From positions 992,001 to 1,056,000 of the forward strand of contig NZ_BLIN01000002.1 in NCBI RefSeq assembly GCF_009811555.1: a stretch of 64,000 nt of DNA. The letters run 5' to 3'. Shown here piece by piece: positions 7,236 to 15,434 of this stretch; the stretch's first letter is position 1, and the number at the start of each line of letters is the position of its first letter. The translations under genes were made by a program, and so were the position numbers. The notes under the pieces are model-generated. The model worked only from the letters and a program-made list of their open reading frames with translations, was not told where the DNA came from and made no database searches. The stretch comes from Streptomyces caniferus (lineage in GTDB: Bacteria; Actinomycetota; Actinomycetes; Streptomycetales; Streptomycetaceae).

Positions 7236-8498
7236 GTGAGCAAGCTCGGTTGGCTGCGCAAGCAAGCCGGGTACACGCAAGAGACCTTCACTGCCACGTT
7301 CGCCCGCGAGGCCGCACGTCTGGGGATCGATGCTTCGGTGAGCGTCCGCCAGCTTCGGCGTTGGGAAGGAGAGTCGCCACCACCGTTACCGCATCCGAGC
7401 CAACAGGCTGTACTGGAAGCGATGTTCGGTCTCCCACTCGCCGAGATGGGGTTCGACGTACCCGGACACAGACGCGCAACTGTCCAGCTAATCGGTGACG
7501 ATGGAGACGTGAAACGTCGAGCATTCGTCGCCGGCACGGGAGCGGTCGCGGCAGCGGCCATTCTCCCTGGCCAGCACGGCCCGCGTATCGGTACGAGTGA
7601 CGTAGCGGTGCTCCGCGCCCGCCTGGCCGAGCTGTACGCAGTTGACCACTGCTCCGGCGGGATCCCTGCCAAGGCTCGCGCGAAGCAACTCGAACGGCAC
7701 CTCACACAGACCCTGAAAGACTCGGTCCATACAGCCAAGATCGGTCGTGACCTGCAGGCGATGCTGTCTGAGCTGCACAGCAACCAAGCCTGGTACGGCT
7801 ACGACGGCGGCCCGGTCAATGAGGCACGCGCGGCTTCCATGGAGGCTTTGACGGCTGCCCAGCTCATCGGCGACGAACTGTTGCAAATTTCGGCGCTGGA
7901 GACGCTCGTACTGATCGACGTCAAGGCGGACCGGGCGTGGGAAGCCGCATCGGCAGTCGAGACCGCGTATGGCCTGGCCGGCAGGGTCGGGGCCGGGCCT
8001 GCCGTTCATCTCGTGATTGCACTTCGCGAAGCGAATGTCAGCACGCATGTCGGGGATACGGCTGGCGCCCGCCACGCGCTCAGCCGTGCGCTCTCTTACC
8101 AGAGTCGCAATGAAGGGAGCGACGACGTGCCCGATTGGGCGCGCTTCGCCGGCCCCGTGGAAATCGACTACGCCACGGCGGAGATGTACGCGAGGGCAGG
8201 GAAGCCCCAGCGTGCAGTGCCATTTTTGCGCGCTGCTGTCGAGGGCCTCGGAGGCGGTTATGCCCGCAATACGGCGTGGTACAGATCCAAGCTGGCCAGC
8301 GCCCTTCTCGACGCGGGAGAGGTAGAGGAGGCGTGCGCCGAGATGGCGGGCGTACTCGCATCGTGCGGAGAGATCGCCTCCAATCGCCTCACCGGACGCA
8401 TCCAGGCTTTTCGGAAGACCGTCGACGCCATCGACACCACCACGGCCCGCGACGTCTCGGACCGAATCCAAGAAACCATGCGAGGAGGCCGCACATGA
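7236..8498 (+). CDS. XRE-type regulator with C-terminal TPR-like repeats
   Basis: A 420-residue cytoplasmic regulator. Residues about 1-75 form a Cro/CI-type helix-turn-helix (LGWLRKQAGYTQETFTATFA; VSVRQLRRWEGESP). A short Ala-rich linker (RRAFVAGTGAVAAAAIL) leads to about 300 residues of helical TPR-like repeats such as ARAASMEALTAAQLIGDELL, likely for ligand or peptide sensing. The GTG at 7236 overlaps the stop of an upstream frame ending ATG GCG GTA GCG ACG TGA (7222-7239), so a 5-codon leader could couple into it. The gene overlaps the GNAT gene (ATGA). It may control the divergent small ORFs and the graspetide genes, but nothing proves this. Confidence 0.85.
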   Translation: MSKLGWLRKQAGYTQETFTATFAREAARLGIDASVSVRQLRRWEGESPPPLPHPSQQAVLEAMFGLPLAEMGFDVPGHRRATVQLIGDDGDVKRRAFVAGTGAVAAAAILPGQHGPRIGTSDVAVLRARLAELYAVDHCSGGIPAKARAKQLERHLTQTLKDSVHTAKIGRDLQAMLSELHSNQAWYGYDGGPVNEARAASMEALTAAQLIGDELLQISALETLVLIDVKADRAWEAASAVETAYGLAGRVGAGPAVHLVIALREANVSTHVGDTAGARHALSRALSYQSRNEGSDDVPDWARFAGPVEIDYATAEMYARAGKPQRAVPFLRAAVEGLGGGYARNTAWYRSKLASALLDAGEVEEACAEMAGVLASCGEIASNRLTGRIQAFRKTVDAIDTTTARDVSDRIQETMRGGRT

Positions 8499-9049
8499 CT
8501 GTGCCGGAGGCGATCACCGTTGCCCCCTTGGACGGCCCGGCGGCCGCGCGGTCCGAGCCCGCGTTCAGGCTCGTCTACGCCGAGGTCTTCGCCGAGGAAC
8601 CGTACGAGGAATCCCCGGAATCGGTAGCGGCGACGTTCCGCCGTTTCCGCTCCCAGGTCCGCAAATCCACCTTCCGTGCTGCCCTTGCCCAGACCGCCGG
8701 TGGTGAACCAGTAGGCGTCGCGTACGGCTATCCGCTCAGCCCCACGACCGGTTGGTGGGACCGCCTGATCACCCCTGCCCCGGCCGATCTCAGGCGCGAG
8801 GACGGGCAACGCACATTCGGGCTGATGGAGTTCGCGGTACGGGCACCCTGGCGTCGGCTCGGGATCGGTCGGCGGCTGCACGAGGCGCTGCTCGTGGAAG
8901 GCAACGAAGAGCGCGTGATTCTCAATGCGCTACCGGACGCCAGGGCAGCGCAAACGGCTTACCGATCCTGGGGATACCGCAAGGTGGGTGAGGCTCACCC
9001 CTGGGAGGGCGCGGCGCTCCATGACGTGATGGTGCTCCAACTGCGTTGA
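8495..9049 (+). CDS. GNAT-family N-acetyltransferase
   Basis: A 184-residue GCN5-related acetyltransferase that should transfer acetyl from acetyl-CoA to an unknown amine. The acetyl-CoA loop is visible as APWRRLGIGRRLHEALL (R/Q-x-x-G-x-G/A), and the fold ends with AAQTAYRSWGYRKVGEA, the usual C-terminal GNAT strand. The ATG at 8495 overlaps the XRE stop (ATGA), so it is co-translated with the regulator. Whether it modifies the nearby graspetide is speculative. Confidence 0.85.
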   Translation: MTVPEAITVAPLDGPAAARSEPAFRLVYAEVFAEEPYEESPESVAATFRRFRSQVRKSTFRAALAQTAGGEPVGVAYGYPLSPTTGWWDRLITPAPADLRREDGQRTFGLMEFAVRAPWRRLGIGRRLHEALLVEGNEERVILNALPDARAAQTAYRSWGYRKVGEAHPWEGAALHDVMVLQLR

Positions 9050-9053
9050 GCAG

Positions 9054-9377
9054 TCAGTCCGGTGCCGTTGTCGTCTCCAGCCAGTGGAGATACGCCTCCG
9101 CCCCCGCGACAATCCGGACAGCGGACACCTCCGGATTCCGCCACGGGTGGTGCTCCAGCAGATGCTTCTCGACCTCGTCGTACCGGTCCGCACGGACCTT
9201 AATGAGAAGCTGCCATTCCTCGCCCGAGCCGAACTCGCCCTGGTGCCAGAACACGGACCCGACCGGCCCGACGATCTGCGCTCCGGCTGCGAGCCGTGCG
9301 GAGACGACCGACTGCGCCAGCTTCACAGCCGCTTCGCGGGTCTCCGTTGCGGTGGACACCTGAAGAAAGTCAGTCAT
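9054..9377 (-). CDS. cutA: CutA1 divalent-cation tolerance protein
   Basis: A 107-residue CutA1 protein, a small ferredoxin-like trimer linked to divalent metal tolerance. ATG 9377 (MTDFLQVSTATETREAAVKL) is preferred over an upstream start because it places the first beta strand at the N-terminus as in the family. VSARLAAGAQIVGPVGSVFWHQG and the C-terminal strand HHPWRNPEVSAVRI with GAEAYLHWL are characteristic. It is convergent with the GNAT gene (4-base gap) and sits between the insert and cdd. Confidence 0.92.
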   Translation of the reverse strand: MTDFLQVSTATETREAAVKLAQSVVSARLAAGAQIVGPVGSVFWHQGEFGSGEEWQLLIKVRADRYDEVEKHLLEHHPWRNPEVSAVRIVAGAEAYLHWLETTTAPD

Positions 9378-9529
9378 GCGGCGACTGTAGCGGCGAAGTG
9401 GCACCAGGGTTGCCGTTACATGCGTTCACGGAACGGGTGGGTGGCGGGGGTGGGTGGCGGGGGTGGAGCCGCTTGCTTGACGCTCGCGGCTGCCCAGGTA
9501 CCCGTACCCGCGGATGCCACCCGCCCCCG

Positions 9530-9949
9530 TCACCCCCTCAAATGCCCCGGCCCGAACGCATCCGGCAGCAGCTCGGCCAGCGGCCGGATGCCGGCCGCCG
9601 TGTCGACGAGGAGCTCGGGGCCGCCGTGCTCGTACAGGAGCTGGCGGCAGCGGCCGCACGGGACGAGCAGCTCGCCCGCGCCGTCGACGCAGGTGAAGGC
9701 GGTCAGGCGGGGGTCCGGGCCGGCGCTGTCGGGGCGGCCGGCGAACAGCTCGGAGACCAGGCCGCATTCGGCGCAGAGGGCGAGGCCGTACGAGGCGTTC
9801 TCGACGTTGCAGCCGGTGACCGTGCGGCCGTCGTCCACGAGGGCGGCGGCGCCGACGGGATAGCCGGAATAAGGGGCGTAGGCCCGGGACATCGCGTCCC
9901 GGGCCTGCGCGCGCAGTGCGGTCCAGTCGACCGGCACCGGTGGTGTCAT
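9530..9949 (-). CDS. cdd: Cytidine deaminase
   Basis: Zinc-dependent deamination of cytidine/deoxycytidine to uridine/deoxyuridine in pyrimidine salvage. The 139-residue length matches the small homotetrameric class. The zinc site is complete: the CAE motif in YGLALCAECGLVSEL and the paired PCGRCRQLL. ATG 9949 overlaps the stop of the upstream permease (ATGA), which ties salvage to nucleoside uptake. The 152-base gap downstream (9378-9529) holds Gly/Pro-rich non-coding sequence. Confidence 0.95.
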   Translation of the reverse strand: MTPPVPVDWTALRAQARDAMSRAYAPYSGYPVGAAALVDDGRTVTGCNVENASYGLALCAECGLVSELFAGRPDSAGPDPRLTAFTCVDGAGELLVPCGRCRQLLYEHGGPELLVDTAAGIRPLAELLPDAFGPGHLRG

Positions 9950-11226
9950 GTGCCTTGTCCTCGGCGGTAGGGCCTGCCGTTCGCCTTCGGGGGCCGCAAC
10001 CGCTGGGCGGAGAGGGCGAGGACGAGCAGGGTGGCGATGTACGGGCTCGCCTCGACCAGTTCGAGCGGAACGGTGTCGGCCAGGAAGTACCAGCCTATGA
10101 GGACGGCGGCGGCCACCGCCGACAGCGCGGCCTGGGTGCGCTTGGCGGCGCGCAGCTTCAGCAGCGCGATCACCGCGAGCAGGGCGGCCAGGCCCAGCAG
10201 CAGGGCATGGACGGTCGGGCCGCCGCTGCGCAGCTGCATGGCGTCCATGAAGCCGAACAGGCCCGCGCCCATCGCGACGCCGCCAGGACGCCAGTTGCCG
10301 AAGATCATCGTGGCGAGACCGATGTAGCCGCGGCCGCCGGTCTGGCCGTCCTGATAGAAGTGCACCCCGATGGAGAGGAAGGCACCGCCGAGGCCGGCCA
10401 GCGCGCCGGAGACCAGGACCGCCGCGTACTTGTACGAGTAGACGTTGACGCCCAGCGACTCGGCCGAGACCGGGGCCTCGCCGCAGGAGCGCAGCCGCAG
10501 ACCGAACGAGGAGCGCCACAGCACGTAGAAGGTGCCGACGAACAGGCCGATGGTCAGCAGCGTGAGCCAGGAGACGTTGGTGACGGCCGCGCCGAGGATG
10601 CCGGCCAGGTCCGAGACGAGGAACCAGTGGTGGCCCTCGACGGAGTTGAGCCAGTCCGACAGGCCGGGGACGGTGAAGCTCGGCATGTCGGGCATCGGCG
10701 GGGACTGCTTGTCGTTGCCGCCGGCGGCCATCGCCGCGCTGCCCTCCTGGCCGAACCACAGGGTGGCCAGGTACTGGGTGGCGCCGAGCGCCAGGATGTT
10801 GACCGCGACACCGGAGACGATGTGGTCGACGCCGAAGGTGACGGTGGCGACGGCGTGGATGAGGCCGCCGAGCGCGCCGCCGACGATGCCGGCCAGCGCC
10901 GCCGCCCAGGGGCCGTGCTGCCAGCCGATCCAGCCGGCCGCGAACGAGCCGAGCATCATCATGCCTTCGAGGCCGATGTTGACCACGCCGGCCCGCTCGG
11001 ACCACAGGCCGCCCAGGCCCGCCAGGCCGATCGGCACGGCGGCGCTGAGCGCGGCGCCGAACTGACCGGTGGAGGTGAGGTCCGCGGTGCCGGTGATGGC
11101 CCGCAGGGCGGAGAGCGCGACCAGCGCGCCGGCGATGATCAGCAGGATCCAGGGGTAGGTCAGCTTGCGCCGCCCGCTCTTCCCGGGGACCGCGAGCTTC
11201 GTCGCGGTCTTGAGGTCCGTACTCAC
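9946..11226 (-). CDS. Nucleoside ABC transporter permease (second of pair)
   Basis: A 426-residue inner-membrane permease of the BPD_transp_2 (RbsC/NupQ/YufQ-like) family, with about nine to ten hydrophobic segments. The family motif region LGGLWSERAGVVNIGLEGMMM followed by GGALGGLIHAVATVTFGVDHIVSG and RSCGEAPVSAESLGV is typical of nucleoside (guanosine/uridine) importers. The ATG at 11226 overlaps the stop of the preceding permease. Together with the BMP lipoprotein and double-NBD ATPase it should import nucleosides. The C-terminus adds a basic tail. Confidence 0.92.
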   Translation of the reverse strand: MSTDLKTATKLAVPGKSGRRKLTYPWILLIIAGALVALSALRAITGTADLTSTGQFGAALSAAVPIGLAGLGGLWSERAGVVNIGLEGMMMLGSFAAGWIGWQHGPWAAALAGIVGGALGGLIHAVATVTFGVDHIVSGVAVNILALGATQYLATLWFGQEGSAAMAAGGNDKQSPPMPDMPSFTVPGLSDWLNSVEGHHWFLVSDLAGILGAAVTNVSWLTLLTIGLFVGTFYVLWRSSFGLRLRSCGEAPVSAESLGVNVYSYKYAAVLVSGALAGLGGAFLSIGVHFYQDGQTGGRGYIGLATMIFGNWRPGGVAMGAGLFGFMDAMQLRSGGPTVHALLLGLAALLAVIALLKLRAAKRTQAALSAVAAAVLIGWYFLADTVPLELVEASPYIATLLVLALSAQRLRPPKANGRPYRRGQGT

Positions 11227-12389
11227 GCCGACACCTCCGGCTTGTTGTCAGACTTGTCGGTGCGGGACAGCGCGGCCAGCTCCTCGCCGACCTTGCGCTG
11301 CTGCAGGCGCAGCCCGTAGCGGCGCACGATCTCGTAGGCGATGACGACGCAGAGCACGATGACGCCCTGGATGACGCCGACGATCTCCTGCGCGTAGCCC
11401 TCGAACTCCAGCCGGGAGCCGGTGCGGTCGAGGAACGCCCACAGCAGGGCGCCGAAGGCCATCCCGACCGGGTGGTTGCGGCCGAGCAGGGCGATGGCGA
11501 TACCGGTGAAGCCGATGCCGGCCGGGAAGTCCGTGCCGTACTGGAAGGACTCGCCGAGCAGGGTGGGCATGCCGACCAGGCCGGCCGCGGCGCCCGACAG
11601 CAGCATGCTGCTGACGACCATGCGCTTGACGCTGACCCCGCTGGCCTCGGCGGCCGATTCGGAGGCGCCCACGGCGCGCAGGTCGAAGCCGAAGCGGGTG
11701 CGGTTGATGCCGAACCAGTACAGCGCGCCGGCCAGCACCGCGATCACCACGAAGCCGTAGACCGGCTTGGGGTGGGTCGGGAAGGAGAAGAAGTGGCTGG
11801 AGGCAGGGAGGAACTTGGTGTGCAGGAGGTTGCCGTCCTTGATGGCGAGGCGGCCGTCCTGCAGGAAGTAGCCGATGATCGAGGCGGCGATGGCGTTCAG
11901 CATGATCGTGGTGATCACTTCGCTGACGCCGCGGGTGGTCTTCAGCAGACCCGCGATGCCCGACCAGAGCGCACCCACCAGCATCGCGATGACGATGAGC
12001 AGGATGATCTGGATCGCGCCGGGGAGGGCGATGGCCCCGCCCACGGCCGCGGCCGCGAACGCCGCCAGGCGGTACTGGCCGTCGACACCGATGTTGAAGA
12101 GGTTCATGCGGAAGCCGATGGCGACCGCCAGCGCCGACAGGTAGTACGGCACCGCCTTGTTGATGATCCAGACCTGGCTGTCGCTGTAGTGGCCGTAGTC
12201 GGCCATGATCCCGTAGGCCCGGAAGGGGTTCTCGCCGGAGGCGAGGAACACCAGGGAGGAGATCACTATCGCGGCGACGATGGCCAGGACGGGCGCGGCG
12301 ATCGCGAGGATCACCTTGTCCCGGGTGGCGCTCCTGGCGATGGCGTCCACGGTGGGGTTCTTGGCGGGCTGCTCGGTGGAGGTGCTCAC
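11223..12389 (-). CDS. Nucleoside ABC transporter permease (first of pair)
   Basis: A 388-residue BPD_transp_2 family permease (NupP/YufP-like). After a charged cytoplasmic N-terminus come about nine transmembrane segments. The conserved loop GFRMNLFNIGVDGQYRLAAFAA and the VGASESAAEASGVSVKRMVV cytoplasmic segment identify the family. Both ends overlap neighbouring genes by 4 bases (ATPase upstream, second permease downstream), so stoichiometric translation is likely. Confidence 0.92.
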   Translation of the reverse strand: MSTSTEQPAKNPTVDAIARSATRDKVILAIAAPVLAIVAAIVISSLVFLASGENPFRAYGIMADYGHYSDSQVWIINKAVPYYLSALAVAIGFRMNLFNIGVDGQYRLAAFAAAAVGGAIALPGAIQIILLIVIAMLVGALWSGIAGLLKTTRGVSEVITTIMLNAIAASIIGYFLQDGRLAIKDGNLLHTKFLPASSHFFSFPTHPKPVYGFVVIAVLAGALYWFGINRTRFGFDLRAVGASESAAEASGVSVKRMVVSSMLLSGAAAGLVGMPTLLGESFQYGTDFPAGIGFTGIAIALLGRNHPVGMAFGALLWAFLDRTGSRLEFEGYAQEIVGVIQGVIVLCVVIAYEIVRRYGLRLQQRKVGEELAALSRTDKSDNKPEVSA

Positions 12390-14017
12390 TTCTGCTCACC
12401 GCCCTGCTCGCCGGCGCCGTGCGGCGCACCGTCTTCCGACGCGGCGTCTTCCGACGTGGTCAGGTGGCCGCTGGCGGCACCGGTCATGGCGGAGCCCAAC
12501 TCCTCCGGGGTGATGACGGCGGGATCCGCGTCCGCGACCAGCCGGCCCCGGTACATCACCCGCAGGGTGTCGGACAGCCCGATCAGCTCGTCCAGGTCGG
12601 CAGAGATCAGCAGCACCGCCAGGCCCTCGCGCCGCGCCTCGCGGATCTGTTCCCAGATCTGCGCCTGCGCGCCGACGTCGACCCCGCGGGTGGGGTGGGC
12701 GGCGATCAGCAGCTTGGGCCGGTGGCTCATCTCGCGGCCGACGATCAGCTTCTGCTGGTTGCCGCCGGAGAGCGAGGACGCGGTGACCTCGATGCCGGGC
12801 GTGCGCACGTCGTACTCGGCGACGATGCGCTCGGTGTCCTTGCGGGCACCGGCCAGGTCGAGCAGCTTGCCCTTGCTGTTGGGCCGCTCGGTGACGTGGC
12901 CCAGGATGCGGTTCTCCCACAGCGGGGCTTCCAGCAGCAGGCCGTGGCGGTGGCGGTCCTCGGGGATGTAGCCGATGCCGCCCTTGCGCCGGGCGCGGGT
13001 GGAGGCGCCGGACAGGTCCGTGCCGTCCAGGGTGACGGTGCCGTGGTCGGGGCTGCGGGTGCCCATGACGGCCTCGACGAGCTCGGCCTGGCCGTTGCCC
13101 TCGACACCGGCGACGCCCAGCACCTCGCCCTTGTGGATGGTGAAGGAGATGCCGTCCAGGACGGTGCGGACGACCCCGTCGGAGTCGGTCGCGGAGAGGT
13201 GGAGATCGCGGACCCGCAGCATCTCCTCGTCGGTGACGGTCGATTCGCGGGTCTCCGGCGAGGGGAGTTCGCTGCCGACCATCAGCTCGGCGAGCTGCTT
13301 GGGGGTGGTCCCGGACGGCTCGACCGAGGCCACGGTCGTGCCGCGCCGGATGACGGTGATGTCGTCGGCGACCGAGAGCACCTCGCCCAGCTTGTGCGAG
13401 ATGAAGATGACGGTCAGGCCCTCGGACTTGAGCTCGCGCAGGTTGTCGAAGAGCGCGTCGACCTCCTGCGGGACCAGGACCGCGGTCGGCTCGTCGAGGA
13501 TGAGGGTGCGGGCGCCGCGGTAGAGGACCTTGAGGATCTCCACCCGCTGGCGGTCGGCGACACCGAGGTCCTCGACCAGCACGTCCGGGCGGATGTGCAG
13601 CCCGTAGGCGTCGGAGAGTTCCTTTATCTTCGCGCGGGCGCCGGCACCGATGCCGTGCAGCTTCTCCGCGCCGAGGACGGTGTTCTCCAGGACGGTGAGG
13701 TTGTCGGCCAGCATGAAGTGCTGGTGGACCATGCCGATGCCGCGGGCGATGGCGTCGCCGGGGGTGTGCAGGGTGACCTGCTCGCCGTCCAGCGCGATGG
13801 TGCCCTCGTCCGGCTTCTGCATGCCGTAGAGGATCTTCATCAGGGTGGACTTGCCGGCACCGTTCTCGCCACAGAGGGCGTGGACGGTGCCGCGGCGCAC
13901 GGTGAGATGGATGTCGTGGTTGGCCACGACGCCGGGGAACCTTTTGGTGATTCCGCGGAGTTCTACAGCGGGGGCGTCCGGGACGGCCCGGCCACTGCTC
14001 GTGGATGCTGCGTTGAT
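12386..14017 (-). CDS. Nucleoside ABC transporter ATP-binding protein (two NBDs), start codon abnormal
   Basis: A double-ATPase subunit of the RbsA/NupO type. NBD1 has Walker A GENGAGKS and LILDEPTAVLVPQE. NBD2 has the degenerate P-loop GVEGNGQAELV and the signature SSLSGGNQQK. The conserved first strand (AVELRGITKRFPGVVANHD) is encoded up to about 13969, but no ATG, GTG, TTG or CTG lies in that frame between it and the ribosome-site-like GAGGGGAG. The only canonical start is the GTG at 13927, inside the conserved strand. Either the ATC at 14017, ideally spaced from GAGGGGAG, initiates, or one base is extra: the GTG at 14024 would be in frame after deleting a single base. Coordinates here assume the ATC. 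Confidence 0.85.
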   Translation of the reverse strand: MNAASTSSGRAVPDAPAVELRGITKRFPGVVANHDIHLTVRRGTVHALCGENGAGKSTLMKILYGMQKPDEGTIALDGEQVTLHTPGDAIARGIGMVHQHFMLADNLTVLENTVLGAEKLHGIGAGARAKIKELSDAYGLHIRPDVLVEDLGVADRQRVEILKVLYRGARTLILDEPTAVLVPQEVDALFDNLRELKSEGLTVIFISHKLGEVLSVADDITVIRRGTTVASVEPSGTTPKQLAELMVGSELPSPETRESTVTDEEMLRVRDLHLSATDSDGVVRTVLDGISFTIHKGEVLGVAGVEGNGQAELVEAVMGTRSPDHGTVTLDGTDLSGASTRARRKGGIGYIPEDRHRHGLLLEAPLWENRILGHVTERPNSKGKLLDLAGARKDTERIVAEYDVRTPGIEVTASSLSGGNQQKLIVGREMSHRPKLLIAAHPTRGVDVGAQAQIWEQIREARREGLAVLLISADLDELIGLSDTLRVMYRGRLVADADPAVITPEELGSAMTGAASGHLTTSEDAASEDGAPHGAGEQGGEQK

Positions 14018-14161
14018 GGCGCACTCCCCTCGGGGATGACGGTGCGGAAAGGACGAAGAACGAGAAAGCGGGACCGGAAGGTCACAGGGGGACGTGAGAG
14101 CCGCCCCCGGGGCCGGTGCTGCGGCGGCCCGGGGAGCATCGCCCCCGGCTACGGCGTCTGA

Positions 14162-15193
14162 CTACGGCGTCTCCTTGACCTTCACCTTGCCCTCGATGAT
14201 CTTCTTCCGAGCCGCGTCGATCTGCGGCTGGATGTCCTTGATGAAGCCGCCCGAGGTGGCGAGCGAGACGCCCTTGTGCTTGAGGTCGTAGGCGTGGATG
14301 CCGGTCAGCGGCTTGTGGTCCTCGTAGCTCTTGATCAGGTCGAACACGGCCACATCGACGTTCTTCACGACCGACGTCAGGATGTGGTCCTTGTACTTCG
14401 CCAGACCGGGCTGCTGGTACTGGTCGGAGTCCACACCGATCGCCCAGACGCCCTTGTGCCTGCTGATCTCCTCGATCGAGCCGGCGCCCGACTGCCCGGC
14501 CGCCGTGTAGATCACGTCGATACCGCTGTCGGTCATGCCCGCGGCCTTGGCCTTGGCGGCCGCCGGGTCGTTGAAGCCCTTGTCGTTGTTCGGGTAGAGG
14601 TACTGCGAGACGACCTTGGCCTTGGGGTCGGTGTCGCGTACGCCCTGCTCGAAGCCGGCCTGGAACTTCTGGATCAGCGCGTTGTTCACGCCGCCGATGA
14701 AGCCCACCTTGTGGGTCCTGCTCTTCAGCGCCGCGGCGACACCGGCCAGGTAGGAGCCCTCGTGCTCGGCGAAGACCATGGCATCGACGTTCTTGCCCTG
14801 CGGCACGGCGTCCACGACACCGAAGCTGGTGTCGGGGAAGTCCTTGGCGACGTTCTGCACGGACTGGCTGTAGGCGAAGCCGACGCCGATGACCGGGTTG
14901 TATCCGGCCTCGGCGAAGGACGACAGCCGCTGCTCGCGGTCCGCCTCGGTCTCACCGTTCTTGGCGGTGAGCATCTTGACCTTGACACCCAGCTTCTTCT
15001 GGGCGTTCTCGGTACCGCGGGCGGCTGCCTCGTTGAACGAGTGATCGTCCCGGCCACCGATGTCGAAGGCCAGTCCGACGCCCGCGTGCTTGGCGCGATT
15101 GGCCTCGGCGAAGCTCTGTCCGCACGCGGTGGCGGTGAACGCGAGACAGGTGGTGGCGGTAGCCGCGGCGGCAATCCTGATGACCCGACGCAC
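14162..15193 (-). CDS. BMP-family nucleoside-binding lipoprotein
   Basis: A 343-residue substrate-binding lipoprotein (Med/BmpA/PnrA family) for the ABC importer downstream. The N-terminus is a lipoprotein signal with the lipid-attachment cysteine in LAFTATACGQ. The mature part shows the periplasmic-binding fold (GVGLAFDIGGRDDHSFNEAA; NPVIGVGFAYSQSVQNVA; KVGFIGGVNNALIQKFQAGF; VIYTAAGQSGAG), which matches the purine-nucleoside receptors. It heads the operon. A 6-bp stem hairpin (15214-15231) lies just before its ribosome site, and the end of the gene carries an 11-bp direct repeat, CTACGGCGTCT (14149-14159 and 14162-14172), that duplicates the stop region. Confidence 0.93.
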   Translation of the reverse strand: MRRVIRIAAAATATTCLAFTATACGQSFAEANRAKHAGVGLAFDIGGRDDHSFNEAAARGTENAQKKLGVKVKMLTAKNGETEADREQRLSSFAEAGYNPVIGVGFAYSQSVQNVAKDFPDTSFGVVDAVPQGKNVDAMVFAEHEGSYLAGVAAALKSRTHKVGFIGGVNNALIQKFQAGFEQGVRDTDPKAKVVSQYLYPNNDKGFNDPAAAKAKAAGMTDSGIDVIYTAAGQSGAGSIEEISRHKGVWAIGVDSDQYQQPGLAKYKDHILTSVVKNVDVAVFDLIKSYEDHKPLTGIHAYDLKHKGVSLATSGGFIKDIQPQIDAARKKIIEGKVKVKETP

Positions 15194-15434
15194 GGGGCCT
15201 TCCCTTCGCTCTAAGCGCCCCCTTTGGCGCTGGCTTGTGGGAGATTAACGCGCGTAGACCTGGCGCAAAACCCTCCACTGCGTGGACGTTATCGATTCGA
15301 GGCGTAGGGCACCTCGGCGGAACCCGGCGGGGCGAATTGCGAAGCCCGTCCCGGCTAGCCGCCGGAACGGGCTGATATGCGCACATTACGGTCCATCATC
15401 CGCAATGTGAGTTCGATCTTGAGCGCCGCGGCCC

